Source of the DNA: an uncultured Eubacteriales bacterium
GTDB lineage: Bacteria; Bacillota; Clostridia; Oscillospirales; Acutalibacteraceae
Assembly: GCA_934718145.1 (NCBI GenBank)
Contig: CAKUZC010000063.1
Span: 1-6,643 of the forward strand
Length of the DNA stretch: 6,643 nucleotides
Direction: 5' to 3'
The notes under the pieces were generated by a model. That model was not told where the DNA came from, searched no databases, and saw nothing but the letters and a program-made list of their open reading frames with translations. Made by a program: the position numbers and the translations under genes. Shown here in pieces: positions 1-6,606 of the stretch (position 1 is the first letter of the stretch; every line of letters starts with the position of its first letter).

Positions 1-438
1 ATTCCAACACAGCTTGACGATTTCACTTCTCCGACGGTAAATACATATTCGTTGGAAACGACAATTGCCGAAAAGCTGGATGCAATTCTCGATTTAATGG
101 AATTTTCAAGCCGAATGAAAGATTATTATGATATTTATTATCTTGCCAATAAGTTCGATTTTGACGGTGTAACGCTGACAAAAGCCCTTAAAAAGACTTT
201 TGAAAATCGTGGACACGCCTTTACGGTAGAACAATTTGAGCAGGTAATTGGTTTTTCCGAAGATGAAACAATGCAGAAGAAATGGAAAGCCTTTACCCGA
301 AAAATTGATTCTGAAACCGATGATTTTATCACCGTGCTGAAAACGATACAAGCCTTTTTGACAAAGCCGTTTACTGCGGCGACCGGGGATAAAGAATTTA
401 TTGATAAATGGTCTGCCGCTGCCGGCGATTGGATATAA
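1..438 (+). CDS. AbiEii/AbiGii-family nucleotidyltransferase toxin, C-terminal part (5' end outside window)
   Basis: The frame is open from the first base and ends at TAA (436-438), giving the last 145 residues; the true start lies upstream. The segment from about residue 17, YSLETTIAEKLDAIL, followed by SRMKDYYDIYYLA (about residues 36-48), is the conserved C-terminal signature of the AbiEii family, a DNA polymerase beta-like nucleotidyltransferase fold. In known AbiE systems this protein is the toxin of a type IV toxin-antitoxin pair that gives abortive phage infection, neutralised by AbiEi; some relatives modify tRNA. The N-terminal nucleotidyltransferase motifs (GG-A/T-L and DxD) would lie upstream and cannot be checked, nor can the presence of an antitoxin gene. 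The stop lies 16 bases before the mod start, so the two genes are probably cotranscribed. The TTG at 52 is not a real start, because the conserved domain begins before it. Family call is good; activity is unproven. Confidence 0.85.
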   Translation: MPTQLDDFTSPTVNTYSLETTIAEKLDAILDLMEFSSRMKDYYDIYYLANKFDFDGVTLTKALKKTFENRGHAFTVEQFEQVIGFSEDETMQKKWKAFTRKIDSETDDFITVLKTIQAFLTKPFTAATGDKEFIDKWSAAAGDWI

Positions 439-440
439 CT

Positions 441-447
441 AAGGAGG
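441..447 (+). promoter_or_regulatory. Ribosome binding site of mod
   Basis: AAGGAGG lies 7 bases before the ATG at 455 and starts two bases after the TAA of the AbiEii gene. It fixes the start of mod and shows the gene is translated independently although probably on the same transcript. Confidence 0.85.
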
Positions 448-454
448 AAATGTT

Positions 455-727
455 ATGAATTTCTATAATGTTGTTTTGGATGTGTTAAAAAGTGATGATC
501 GCTTCTTTTCCGAGGACGGTCAACTGCTCCGCAATGCCGTCTATGAAGCTGCAATGCAGATGGATTCAAAGCTTATAAAAGCCTTATATGCTAACGAAGA
601 AACAAAGAGACGTTTCTTTACGGATGTAGACGGCATCGCCGTATTCGATAAGGTCGGTTTCGGGTGGGTAATCAATAACCGTGAATTTTTGCCGGATTCC
701 TATACCCGTTATAAAAACAAAATCTGA
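455..727 (+). CDS. N-terminal fragment of type III Mod, 90 aa, ended by premature TGA
   Basis: This is the part of the broken mod gene that will be translated efficiently, because it has the strong AAGGAGG site. It covers only the N-terminal Mod domain and contains neither the DPPY nor the SAM-binding motif, so it cannot methylate DNA. It ends KNKI-stop, and the next codons keep the same frame and the same family similarity. It is a fragment of the longer gene, not a separate small protein family. Confidence 0.75.
   Translation: MNFYNVVLDVLKSDDRFFSEDGQLLRNAVYEAAMQMDSKLIKALYANEETKRRFFTDVDGIAVFDKVGFGWVINNREFLPDSYTRYKNKI
725..727 (+). other. In-frame TGA interrupting mod
   Basis: TGA sits between the codons for KNKI and LVNNKG, in the frame shared by both halves of mod. 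The following base is C, a context usually considered leaky for TGA in bacteria. A single substitution (GGA, CGA or TGG, for example) would restore the gene. Confidence 0.9.
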
Positions 728-877
728 CTTGTAAACAATAAAGGCGAGTATGTTTCTGCGTCTAATGATATAGAGCTTGTTTTTCCGTATAAAGATTGCG
801 TATTAGAGGGTGGTCAGACTAAAGAAGACCAAAAAAGAAGCGAAATTTTCTATAATGAAACGCTTGCTCCTGATGAG

Positions 878-2359
878 GTGGACAGACTGCTCTATCCAAA
901 GGTATTGACAAATGCTAAAAGATATACTTCGGACGGCGTGCAAAGTATTGCCGATATTTCAAAAGACGATAACTTGATTATTAAGGGAAATAATTTATTG
1001 TGTCTAAGTTCAATAAACAATAGATTTAATGGACGAATAAAGTGTATCTTTATTGACCCTCCTTACTATTTTATTAACAATAAACCATCCGATACATTTT
1101 CATACAATTCCAATTTTAAGCTTTCTTCTTGGCTTGTATTTATGAAAAATCGTTTACAAGAGGCTTACAAACTCCTTGATAATGATGGCGTTTTATATAT
1201 CGCCATGTCTGACGAGGGCGCACATTACTTAAAAGTAATGGTTGACGATATTTTCGATATAAAGAATTTTATAGCTGATGTTACTTGGGAATCAAGAAAA
1301 TCTATTTCAAGTGATGGCTTGCTTTCTGAAAATAATAATCACATATTAGTTTATGCGAAGGACGTTAACAGAATAAATAAAAATAATTTTCGATTAGCTC
1401 TTGACATGGAATCGTTCATTTATGACGATAATGATGGTAAGGGAAAATATAGATTGGAGCCTTTTGATGCACCGGGCAGAAGAAAAAATTTATCTTACAT
1501 CATTGAAAATCCCAATACTGGAGAGAAATACACTCCTCCTGTTGGTAGGCATTGGAGAACAGAGGAAGCAACATATAAAGAATTGTTGGCAGATAACAGG
1601 ATTCGTTTTGGTATCAATGGTACGGCAAAACCTCAATTCAAAGCCTATTATGAAGAAGTAAAAAATGCCGGAAAAGGTAAAGCAAGTAGCACTATTTGGC
1701 ACGATATAAAGCAATCAATCATTTGGCAAGAACTTGATACTAACACCAATGCAACAAAAGACCAACTTGAGCTGTTTGGAGAAAGTGTTTTTACAAACCC
1801 TAAACCGGAGGATTTAATTAAACGTGCCATAGAACTATCTACAAATGAAAACGATTGGGTATTAGACTTCTTTATGGGTTCCGCTACGACACAGGTGGTA
1901 GCTCTCAAAATGAATAGGCATTTTATAGGATTTGAGCAGATGGACTATCTTCATACTGTGTCAATACCAAGACTTCAAAAGGTAATTAAAGGAGAACAAA
2001 CCGGTATTTCTGAAGATGTAAACTGGCAAGGCGGTGGCTCATTCGTATATTGCGAACTTGCAAAATTAAATCAGAATTATATTGACGCCATTGCGAAAGC
2101 AACGACAGATGAAGAACTGACAAGTCTATATGGCGAAATACTCGAAACGGGCTTTATCAGTTACAAGGTAAATCCAAAAGATATCGATATTAATTCGGAT
2201 GATTTCAAGTCCCTGATGCTTGAAGATAAAAAGAGACTCCTTATGGAGCTGCTGGACAAAAATCAGCTGTACGTAAACTACTGCGATATGGACGATGAAA
2301 CCTATGGAATATCCGACGAGGACAAGGCTTTTACAAGAAGCTTTTATGAGGAGGTATAA
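878..2359 (+). CDS. C-terminal fragment of type III Mod with the catalytic motifs, 493 aa from GTG
   Basis: The frame is open from 728, but the first usable start codon with plausible length is GTG at 878, and no convincing Shine-Dalgarno site precedes it (only GATGAG immediately upstream). Counted from that GTG, DPPYY is at residues 60-64, DFFMGSATT at 330-338, and the Mod-typical VNWQGGGSFVYCEL at 381-394. All catalytic motifs are therefore in this piece, but the first 141 residues of normal Mod are missing. Internal initiation at low level, or read-through of the TGA, would be needed to make it. The 3' end also contains the ribosome binding site of res. Confidence 0.72.
   Translation: MDRLLYPKVLTNAKRYTSDGVQSIADISKDDNLIIKGNNLLCLSSINNRFNGRIKCIFIDPPYYFINNKPSDTFSYNSNFKLSSWLVFMKNRLQEAYKLLDNDGVLYIAMSDEGAHYLKVMVDDIFDIKNFIADVTWESRKSISSDGLLSENNNHILVYAKDVNRINKNNFRLALDMESFIYDDNDGKGKYRLEPFDAPGRRKNLSYIIENPNTGEKYTPPVGRHWRTEEATYKELLADNRIRFGINGTAKPQFKAYYEEVKNAGKGKASSTIWHDIKQSIIWQELDTNTNATKDQLELFGESVFTNPKPEDLIKRAIELSTNENDWVLDFFMGSATTQVVALKMNRHFIGFEQMDYLHTVSIPRLQKVIKGEQTGISEDVNWQGGGSFVYCELAKLNQNYIDAIAKATTDEELTSLYGEILETGFISYKVNPKDIDINSDDFKSLMLEDKKRLLMELLDKNQLYVNYCDMDDETYGISDEDKAFTRSFYEEV
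2348..2354 (+). promoter_or_regulatory. Ribosome binding site of res
   Basis: GAGGAGG lies inside the last codons of mod, 7 bases before the ATG at 2362. The mod stop (2357-2359) and res start are only two bases apart, which normally couples translation of the two subunits. Early termination at codon 91 of mod could therefore reduce res expression by loss of coupling or by transcript polarity. Confidence 0.8.
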
Positions 2360-2361
2360 GC

Positions 2362-4959
2362 ATGCCGTTCCTTTATGAACAATTAGACACATTAAGGGAT
2401 TATGGCAGCTATATTGAAATCCCGAGCTACATACAGGAGAATGTAAATCCGGTCTTTACGCTCCGCCCCTATCAGATTAGTGCCTTTGAAAATTTTATCA
2501 CCTATTTTGAAAACGATAAAATGTGTCGTAAGCCGACACAAACTCTTTTTCATATGGCAACTGGCTCCGGTAAAACTATGATAATGGCGGGGTTGATGCT
2601 TTATCTGTATAAGAAGGGGTATCGCAACTTTCTGTTCTTCGTTAATCTCTCAAATATAGTTAAAAAAACAAAAGAAAACTTCCTAAATGCCACTTCGAGC
2701 AAATATTTGTTTGCAGAAGAAATAAGAATTGGCGGAGAACGTGTGCCTGTTAAAGAGGTAAATAATTTTCAAAATATTGACGAAAATGCAATCAATATCT
2801 GCTTTACCACTACGCAGGGATTACATTCCGATATGTGGTTTGCAAAGGAAAACGGAATCACCTTTGAAGATTTTAATGATAAAAAGGTCGTTCTGATCTC
2901 TGATGAAGCGCACCACCTGAATGTTGATACGAAAACGCTCTCCAAAAACAAAGACGAGCAAGATAGCTATCACAGCTGGGAACAAACGGTTCGCCGTATT
3001 TTCGATGCTAATAAAGACAATATTTTGCTTGAATTTACCGCTACTTGTGATATAAACAATCCGCAAATCAGGGCAGCATACGAAAGCAAAATCGTATATG
3101 ACTATCCGCTGGCAAAATTCAGAGCGGATGGATTTTCAAAAGAAATAAAGACACTCCGTACCGATGTTTCGATTATGGAGCGAGCTATTCAATCAATAAT
3201 ACTAAGTCAGTATCGCTTGAAGGTTTTCCAAGATAACCGTTTGTCTGTAAAGCCTGTTGTGCTGTTTAAGTCTGCAAAAATAGCAGACAGCAAAACTTTT
3301 ATGGCGGAATTTATTGATACAGTAACCACTTTATCAGGAAGTGAGCTTCAAAGAATCTCTGAATTGACAGACAACGAAACGTTGAATGAGGCTTACACTT
3401 ATTTTGCGAATAACGCCATTTCATTCGACCAGCTTGCACAGGAGCTGAGAGAGGATTTTTCTGCGGCACACTGTATTTCTGCTAATGACGATAAAGAAGC
3501 CGAGGAGAAACAGATTGCTCTTAATTCTCTTGAGGACGCAAGCAATCCGTACCGTGCCGTTTTTGAGGTTAAAAAGCTGGATGAAGGTTGGGATGTTCTT
3601 AATCTTTTTGATATTGTCCGTCTGTATGAAACAAGACAGTCCGGTGGTAAGAAGATTTCGCCTGCAACCGTATCAGAAGCACAGCTAATTGGGCGTGGCG
3701 CAAGATATTGCCCGTTTCAGGTTGATGACGAACAGGAAAAGTATAAGAGAAAATACGATTCCGATATCGACAATCCTCTACGAATTTGCGAAAAGTTATA
3801 TTACCACTGTCAGAATGACAGCCGCTATATTGGTGAGCTAAATAATGCCTTGCGTGAAATCGGCGTGGATATGGAAAATCAAACTGTACGTGATTATATC
3901 TTGAAAGAAGAATTCAAGGGGGACAGTCTGTATAAAGAGGGACTGGTTTTTATAAATGACCGCATTATAAAGAGCAGAAATGATGTTGATGGACTGCTTC
4001 CCTCTGTGCGTGATAATATCTACACCGTTCGACTTGCCACCGGTAGTTCCGGCGAAGATACCATTTTCGCCGCAGGGGGTGCTCTGACCGAAAGAGTTAA
4101 TGCAACATATACATACAGAACGACTTTCAAGAAGATCACTGATATGAACTATTCAATCGTGCATAAAGCTCTTTGCAAGTGCAATGTGTTCAAGTTTAAT
4201 GTTTTGCAAAGTTACTTCCCTAACCTGAAGTCAACCAAAGAGTTTATAATCAGCGAGAAATATCTGGGTGGTATAAAAATAGAAATTACCTCCAGATACG
4301 AAAGCCCAACGCCGATTATTCTATATGCTGCTTGTGTAAACGCACTTGGAAAAATAGCAGACAGTATTTCTGCTATTGAAGTTACATATGAGGGTACAAC
4401 GACATTTAATGCAAAACGTATTAATAATATTTTTAAGGATAAGAAATGCAATTATACGGTAATGCATGATGGAGGTCTCGGTTACTCTCAAAACGATAGT
4501 TCTGTCCCAGCCGCTTGGAAAATTGATCTGTCAAAAGAAGATTGGTTTGCTTTTGAAGATAACTTTGGAACAAGTGAAGAAAAAGCGTTCGTTGCCTATT
4601 TCAAATCTTTTGTGCCTGAGCTAAAAAGGAAATATGACAAAGTGTTTTTACTAAGAAACGAAAGGCAGGTTGCGATATATTCGTTTGATAGCGGCGAACG
4701 CTTCGAGCCGGATTATGTTCTTTTTCTGCATTCCAACAAGGAAAGCGGTTATGAGCAGCTTCAAGTCTTTATAGAACCTAAAGGCTCACATCTTCTTGAA
4801 AAAGATAGTTGGAAAGAGAAATTCCTATTGGATATTGAAAATAAAGCTGTTGCAACGAAGGTGTTTGTTGACGACAACAAATATCGAATCTGGGGATTCC
4901 ATTTCTATAACGAAGCAAGCCGTATGAATGAATTTTCTGAGGATATGGCAAGACTGTAA
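2362..4959 (+). CDS. res: Type III restriction enzyme Res subunit (SF2 helicase plus PD-D/ExK nuclease)
   Basis: An 865-residue protein, a normal size for Res. Helicase motifs are present in order: LRPYQ near 34-38, Walker A ATGSGKT at 66-72, Walker B DEAH at 181-184, motif III TAT at 226-228, LDEGWDV at 406-412 and motif VI QLIGRGAR at 441-448. Near the C-terminus, EPDYVLF (782-788) followed by FIEPKG (803-808) forms the PD...ExK nuclease site, with D784, E805 and K807 as the likely catalytic residues. In type III systems Res uses ATP to move or switch along DNA and cuts about 25-27 bases from the site when two Mod-Res complexes meet; it needs Mod to find DNA. No stop or frameshift is seen, so the gene appears intact although its partner mod is broken. 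It starts two bases after the mod stop with a strong ribosome binding site and is followed by a hairpin. Confidence 0.95.
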   Translation: MPFLYEQLDTLRDYGSYIEIPSYIQENVNPVFTLRPYQISAFENFITYFENDKMCRKPTQTLFHMATGSGKTMIMAGLMLYLYKKGYRNFLFFVNLSNIVKKTKENFLNATSSKYLFAEEIRIGGERVPVKEVNNFQNIDENAINICFTTTQGLHSDMWFAKENGITFEDFNDKKVVLISDEAHHLNVDTKTLSKNKDEQDSYHSWEQTVRRIFDANKDNILLEFTATCDINNPQIRAAYESKIVYDYPLAKFRADGFSKEIKTLRTDVSIMERAIQSIILSQYRLKVFQDNRLSVKPVVLFKSAKIADSKTFMAEFIDTVTTLSGSELQRISELTDNETLNEAYTYFANNAISFDQLAQELREDFSAAHCISANDDKEAEEKQIALNSLEDASNPYRAVFEVKKLDEGWDVLNLFDIVRLYETRQSGGKKISPATVSEAQLIGRGARYCPFQVDDEQEKYKRKYDSDIDNPLRICEKLYYHCQNDSRYIGELNNALREIGVDMENQTVRDYILKEEFKGDSLYKEGLVFINDRIIKSRNDVDGLLPSVRDNIYTVRLATGSSGEDTIFAAGGALTERVNATYTYRTTFKKITDMNYSIVHKALCKCNVFKFNVLQSYFPNLKSTKEFIISEKYLGGIKIEITSRYESPTPIILYAACVNALGKIADSISAIEVTYEGTTTFNAKRINNIFKDKKCNYTVMHDGGLGYSQNDSSVPAAWKIDLSKEDWFAFEDNFGTSEEKAFVAYFKSFVPELKRKYDKVFLLRNERQVAIYSFDSGERFEPDYVLFLHSNKESGYEQLQVFIEPKGSHLLEKDSWKEKFLLDIENKAVATKVFVDDNKYRIWGFHFYNEASRMNEFSEDMARL

Positions 4960-4986
4960 TGCATCAAATATTGGAGCAAATAGCAA

Positions 4987-5019
4987 AACGGCGGCAGGGA
5001 TTGTTCTCTTGCCGTTGTT
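4987..5019 (+). terminator. Hairpin between convergent res and tnpV, possible terminator
   Basis: Bases 4987-4998 (AACGGCGGCAGG) can pair along all 12 positions with 5008-5019 (CTTGCCGTTGTT) around a 9-base loop when read as plus-strand RNA, using three G-U pairs. On the minus strand those three become A-C mismatches, leaving a shorter core but with TTTT just after it. The plus side has only GCGTTT downstream, a weak U-tract. It lies 27 bases after the res stop and 4 bases after the tnpV stop, so it could end either transcript. Assigned from pairing and position only. Confidence 0.45.
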
Positions 5020-5023
5020 GCGT

Positions 5024-5404
5024 TTATACCGTGTAAATCAACTCTGTATTAACAATTTCCGTTGCACGATTACGGATATTATTCATCTTTTGCACCCAGA
5101 GCATCATATCGGTTGCTTTAAGTTCCTCGGTCACTTTTTCTTGTTCAGCTAAGTCTTTTACCAGCCGGGGAAAAAGGTCTTGAGCCTGTTTGTCAATATC
5201 AGCAAGGTAACTGTTTAACTTGCCGCTTGTCAGCGAATTGGTGTATAACACCCTTCGATTTTGTTTGAGGTGTCGCAAATGTCGTTGTCCCCATATGCCG
5301 ATTGGCTGTTGTTCTTCAGCGGGTAATGCAAGGTAGGGCAGATAATAATCTCCTTGCAAGGTGTAGTTGATTCCCGTTTTTTCGTCCGTAAAATGCTGTT
5401 TCAT
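5024..5404 (-). CDS. tnpV: TnpV family protein (transposon-encoded, function unknown)
   Basis: A 126-residue protein recognisable as TnpV, a family named after an accessory gene of the clostridial mobilisable transposon Tn4451. Typical segments are TDEKTGINYTLQGDYYLP (6-23), PIGIWGQRHLRHLKQ (34-48), LTSGKLNSYLADID (58-71) and WVQKMNNIRNRATEIV (103-118). The protein has no signal peptide or membrane segment. Its biochemical role is not established to my knowledge; relatives lie beside mobilisation and recombinase genes in Firmicutes elements. The ATG at 5402-5404 is 9 bases after the TAG of the mob gene, with AGGA (5412-5415) overlapping that stop as the likely ribosome binding site, so it is probably cotranscribed with mob. 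Length and sequence look complete, unlike the mob gene before it. Confidence 0.85.
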   Translation of the reverse strand: MKQHFTDEKTGINYTLQGDYYLPYLALPAEEQQPIGIWGQRHLRHLKQNRRVLYTNSLTSGKLNSYLADIDKQAQDLFPRLVKDLAEQEKVTEELKATDMMLWVQKMNNIRNRATEIVNTELIYTV

Positions 5405-5413
5405 TGTGTTGTC

Positions 5414-5572
5414 CTACCTTTCTTCTTTGTAATCTCTATAGCGTGAACCACGCTGTTTAGACTGTTTTTCCAACTTTGCTCTATCAAGCAAGTCATCAAT
5501 TTGTTTATGACCAAATACTTTGCGGAGAAGTTTGTAATCCCTGTTTTCCGCACGTAGATTTTCATTTTCTCA
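5414..5572 (-). other. Severed C-terminal tail of the mob gene (TGA plus 51 codons)
   Basis: After the TGA the same frame encodes ENENLRAENRDYKLLRKVFG and a basic end (KQSKQRGSRYRDYKEER), then TAG. This is the usual conserved end of these Firmicutes Mob proteins and continues the coiled coil that precedes the stop (ANERLEKVNDKLS). It has no start codon with a ribosome binding site, so it should be expressed only by read-through. A CGA to TGA change is one simple explanation, since arginine would fit here. Confidence 0.75.
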
Positions 5573-6379
5573 TGATAATTTGTCGTTTACTTTTTCAAGT
5601 CGTTCATTAGCACGGTACAGATTTGCATTCGTGATATTCAGCCTATTGTATCTATCTATAGCCTTGAAATATCGTGCAAATAATGTGCTGACTAAAGACT
5701 TAAATCGAGCTATAATCGGCTCAACAAACTTTGCTTTATAACTTCTCGCCGACATCATTGCTGGCGGTTCAGTCAGCTGATATTCGGGCTCATTCATTAT
5801 ACTTTCATCAAGATTTTGCAACGCTCTTTCGCCATTGTCAAAGTTCTCTATGCGGTGAACCATAACACGAAATTCGTCTTGCTTTTCGGCGAGTTTGTTG
5901 TCCAATACCGTAATTTCTTTTTCTCGCTCTTGCTTTTTGTAATCAAGAACAGATAGGTGTTTTTCGTGCGTTCCTTTGTGTTCCCACTCAATTCCGTAGC
6001 GTTCCATTACGAAAGCTAAAGCGGATTTTTCTGCGCTTACCCATTGATTCCACTCGGTATCTCCACGAGTCCCGCCCTTAAAACCTTGTGCGGCTAATGC
6101 TTGTTTCAGGCTTATTCTTGTATCAAGACCACGCTTGCTGCCGGTTGTGAACGGAACAAAATCAATGTGCAAATGCGGCGTTGCCTCGTCCATATGCAGA
6201 TGAGCCGAGAACACTTTTAGATTAGGATTTCTCTCTTGAAATCCACGGTAATATTCATCTAAAATCTGTCTTGCAAGCTGTCCGTTTTCGCTTTCGGCAC
6301 TCATATTTTCCTTATCGCCAATCTGTAAAATCAGTTCGTGAAAGGGGCTTTTCCTGTTTGGAATTTCTAATTTTTTCAT
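5570..6379 (-). CDS. Central fragment of the MobV relaxase with the metal-binding motif, 269 aa
   Basis: This frame continues the Mob family from FHELILQIGDKENM (residue 13 of the fragment) and holds HLHMDEATPHLH at residues 60-71, encoded at 6167-6202. The first 12 residues from the ATG at 6379 are out-of-frame sequence, not Mob, which shows that this ATG is not the natural start; no good ribosome binding site precedes it. The fragment ends at the TGA 5570-5572, and the Mob sequence continues after it to 5414. It overlaps the N-terminal fragment by 68 bases. Confidence 0.72.
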   Translation of the reverse strand: MKKLEIPNRKSPFHELILQIGDKENMSAESENGQLARQILDEYYRGFQERNPNLKVFSAHLHMDEATPHLHIDFVPFTTGSKRGLDTRISLKQALAAQGFKGGTRGDTEWNQWVSAEKSALAFVMERYGIEWEHKGTHEKHLSVLDYKKQEREKEITVLDNKLAEKQDEFRVMVHRIENFDNGERALQNLDESIMNEPEYQLTEPPAMMSARSYKAKFVEPIIARFKSLVSTLFARYFKAIDRYNRLNITNANLYRANERLEKVNDKLS

Positions 6380-6593
6380 AGTAATTTTCTATTCGGCGGT
6401 CGACTCTTGTTTGCTTATCGTTGTATCTTTTAAGTGCTTCGCCAAACAAATCGTGATAGATTTTCTTTATCGGCTCGTTACAATAATCTATATTGAGATG
6501 ACTACGTTCACCGTCAACATTTTCCGCCTTGAACTTGCGACTGTTATGATTGACCGAGCCTTTACCCACCATTGCGCTTATCGTTCTTTGCAT
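6312..6593 (-). CDS. N-terminal fragment of the MobV relaxase, 93 aa, ended by frameshift
   Basis: From the ATG at 6593 this fragment follows the Mob family up to about residue 83 (NSKQEKP) and then reads ten out-of-frame residues to TAA at 6312-6314. It contains the HNSR motif with the likely catalytic histidine but none of the metal ligands. The longer version starting at 6614 is unlikely, because its first seven codons span the GGAGGT site. Confidence 0.7.
   Translation of the reverse strand: MQRTISAMVGKGSVNHNSRKFKAENVDGERSHLNIDYCNEPIKKIYHDLFGEALKRYNDKQTRVDRRIENYYEKIRNSKQEKPLSRTDFTDWR
6344..6347 (-). other. One-base insertion (CCCC run) causing the mob frameshift
   Basis: On the minus strand the sequence reads GAAAAGCCCCTTTCACGAA. 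Family sequence switches here from one frame (KQEKP) to another (FHELILQIG). With three C the reading would be ...E-K-P-F-H-E-L..., the expected Mob sequence, so a single extra C is the likely lesion. Confidence 0.8.
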
Positions 6594-6600
6594 TATATAC

Positions 6601-6606
6601 ACCTCC
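6601..6606 (-). promoter_or_regulatory. Ribosome binding site of mob
   Basis: GGAGGT on the minus strand lies 7 bases before the ATG at 6593 and decides that start over the in-frame ATG at 6614. The remaining bases to 6643 show no promoter or oriT that I can identify; both would be expected just beyond the window. Confidence 0.75.

Larger units (their letters stand above)
455..2359 (+). pseudogene. mod: Type III restriction-modification DNA adenine methyltransferase (Mod), interrupted by an in-frame TGA
   Basis: Read through the TGA at 725-727 (codon 91), this is one 634-codon frame, a normal length for type III Mod. Residues about 1-80 match the N-terminal type III Mod domain (RFFSEDGQLLRNAVYEAA, then VFDKVGFGWVINNREF). 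After the stop the family sequence continues at once (YKDCVLEGGQTKEDQKR, then FYNETLAPDEVDRL). Catalytic motif IV DPPYY is at residues 201-205 and the SAM-binding motif I DFFMGSATT at 471-479, the order of beta-class amino methyltransferases. The region between, about 285-430, should hold the target recognition domain. Mod normally makes N6-methyladenine on one strand of a short asymmetric site and gives the Mod-Res complex its specificity. I recall glycine at the interrupted position in relatives, so GGA to TGA is likely, but this is from memory. No simple sequence repeat, the usual cause of mod phase variation, is seen near the stop. Family call is firm; whether any full-length protein is made is unknown. 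Confidence 0.88.
5414..6593 (-). pseudogene. mob: MobV-type (Mob/Pre) plasmid mobilisation relaxase, broken by a frameshift and an in-frame TGA
   Basis: With one base removed from the CCCC run (plus-strand GGGG, 6344-6347) and the TGA at 5570-5572 read through, the gene encodes 392 residues ending at TAG (5414-5416). The start is ATG at 6591-6593, with GGAGGT 7 bases upstream, rather than the ATG at 6614, which precedes that site. Residues 15-19, NHNSR, match motif I of MobV relaxases, so H16 is the likely DNA-attacking histidine by analogy with MobM of pMV158. HLHMDEATPHLH (about 131-142) is the metal-binding HxDExTPHxH motif. The C-terminal third (about 315-360) looks like a coiled coil. 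Such proteins nick oriT and allow mobilisation with a helper conjugation system; TnpZ of Tn4451 is a relative. The frameshift separates the catalytic histidine from the metal site, so the gene is probably inactive unless the lesion is an assembly error. The next gene, tnpV, is intact. Confidence 0.88.

Noticed and set aside
690..760. Possible phase-variable repeat tract explaining the mod interruption
   Set aside because: There are only short A runs (five and four) and no tandem repeats, and the frame is unchanged across the stop. The lesion is a substitution, not slippage.
4928..5152. A 74-codon plus-strand frame across the end of res, the hairpin and the end of tnpV
   Set aside because: It runs antisense to tnpV and out of frame over the res end, has no recognisable domain, and lacks a proper ribosome binding site. 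It is a shadow frame.
6312..6379. Programmed ribosomal frameshifting in mob
   Set aside because: The CCCC run lacks a recognisable slippery heptamer, related Mob proteins are normally encoded in one frame as far as I know, and the same gene carries a second lesion. A plain insertion or sequencing error is more likely.
6590..6600. TATAAT-like sequence at the mob start on the minus strand (GTATATAATGC)
   Set aside because: It overlaps the ATG and lies downstream of the ribosome binding site, so it cannot be the mob promoter, and no matching -35 box was evident.
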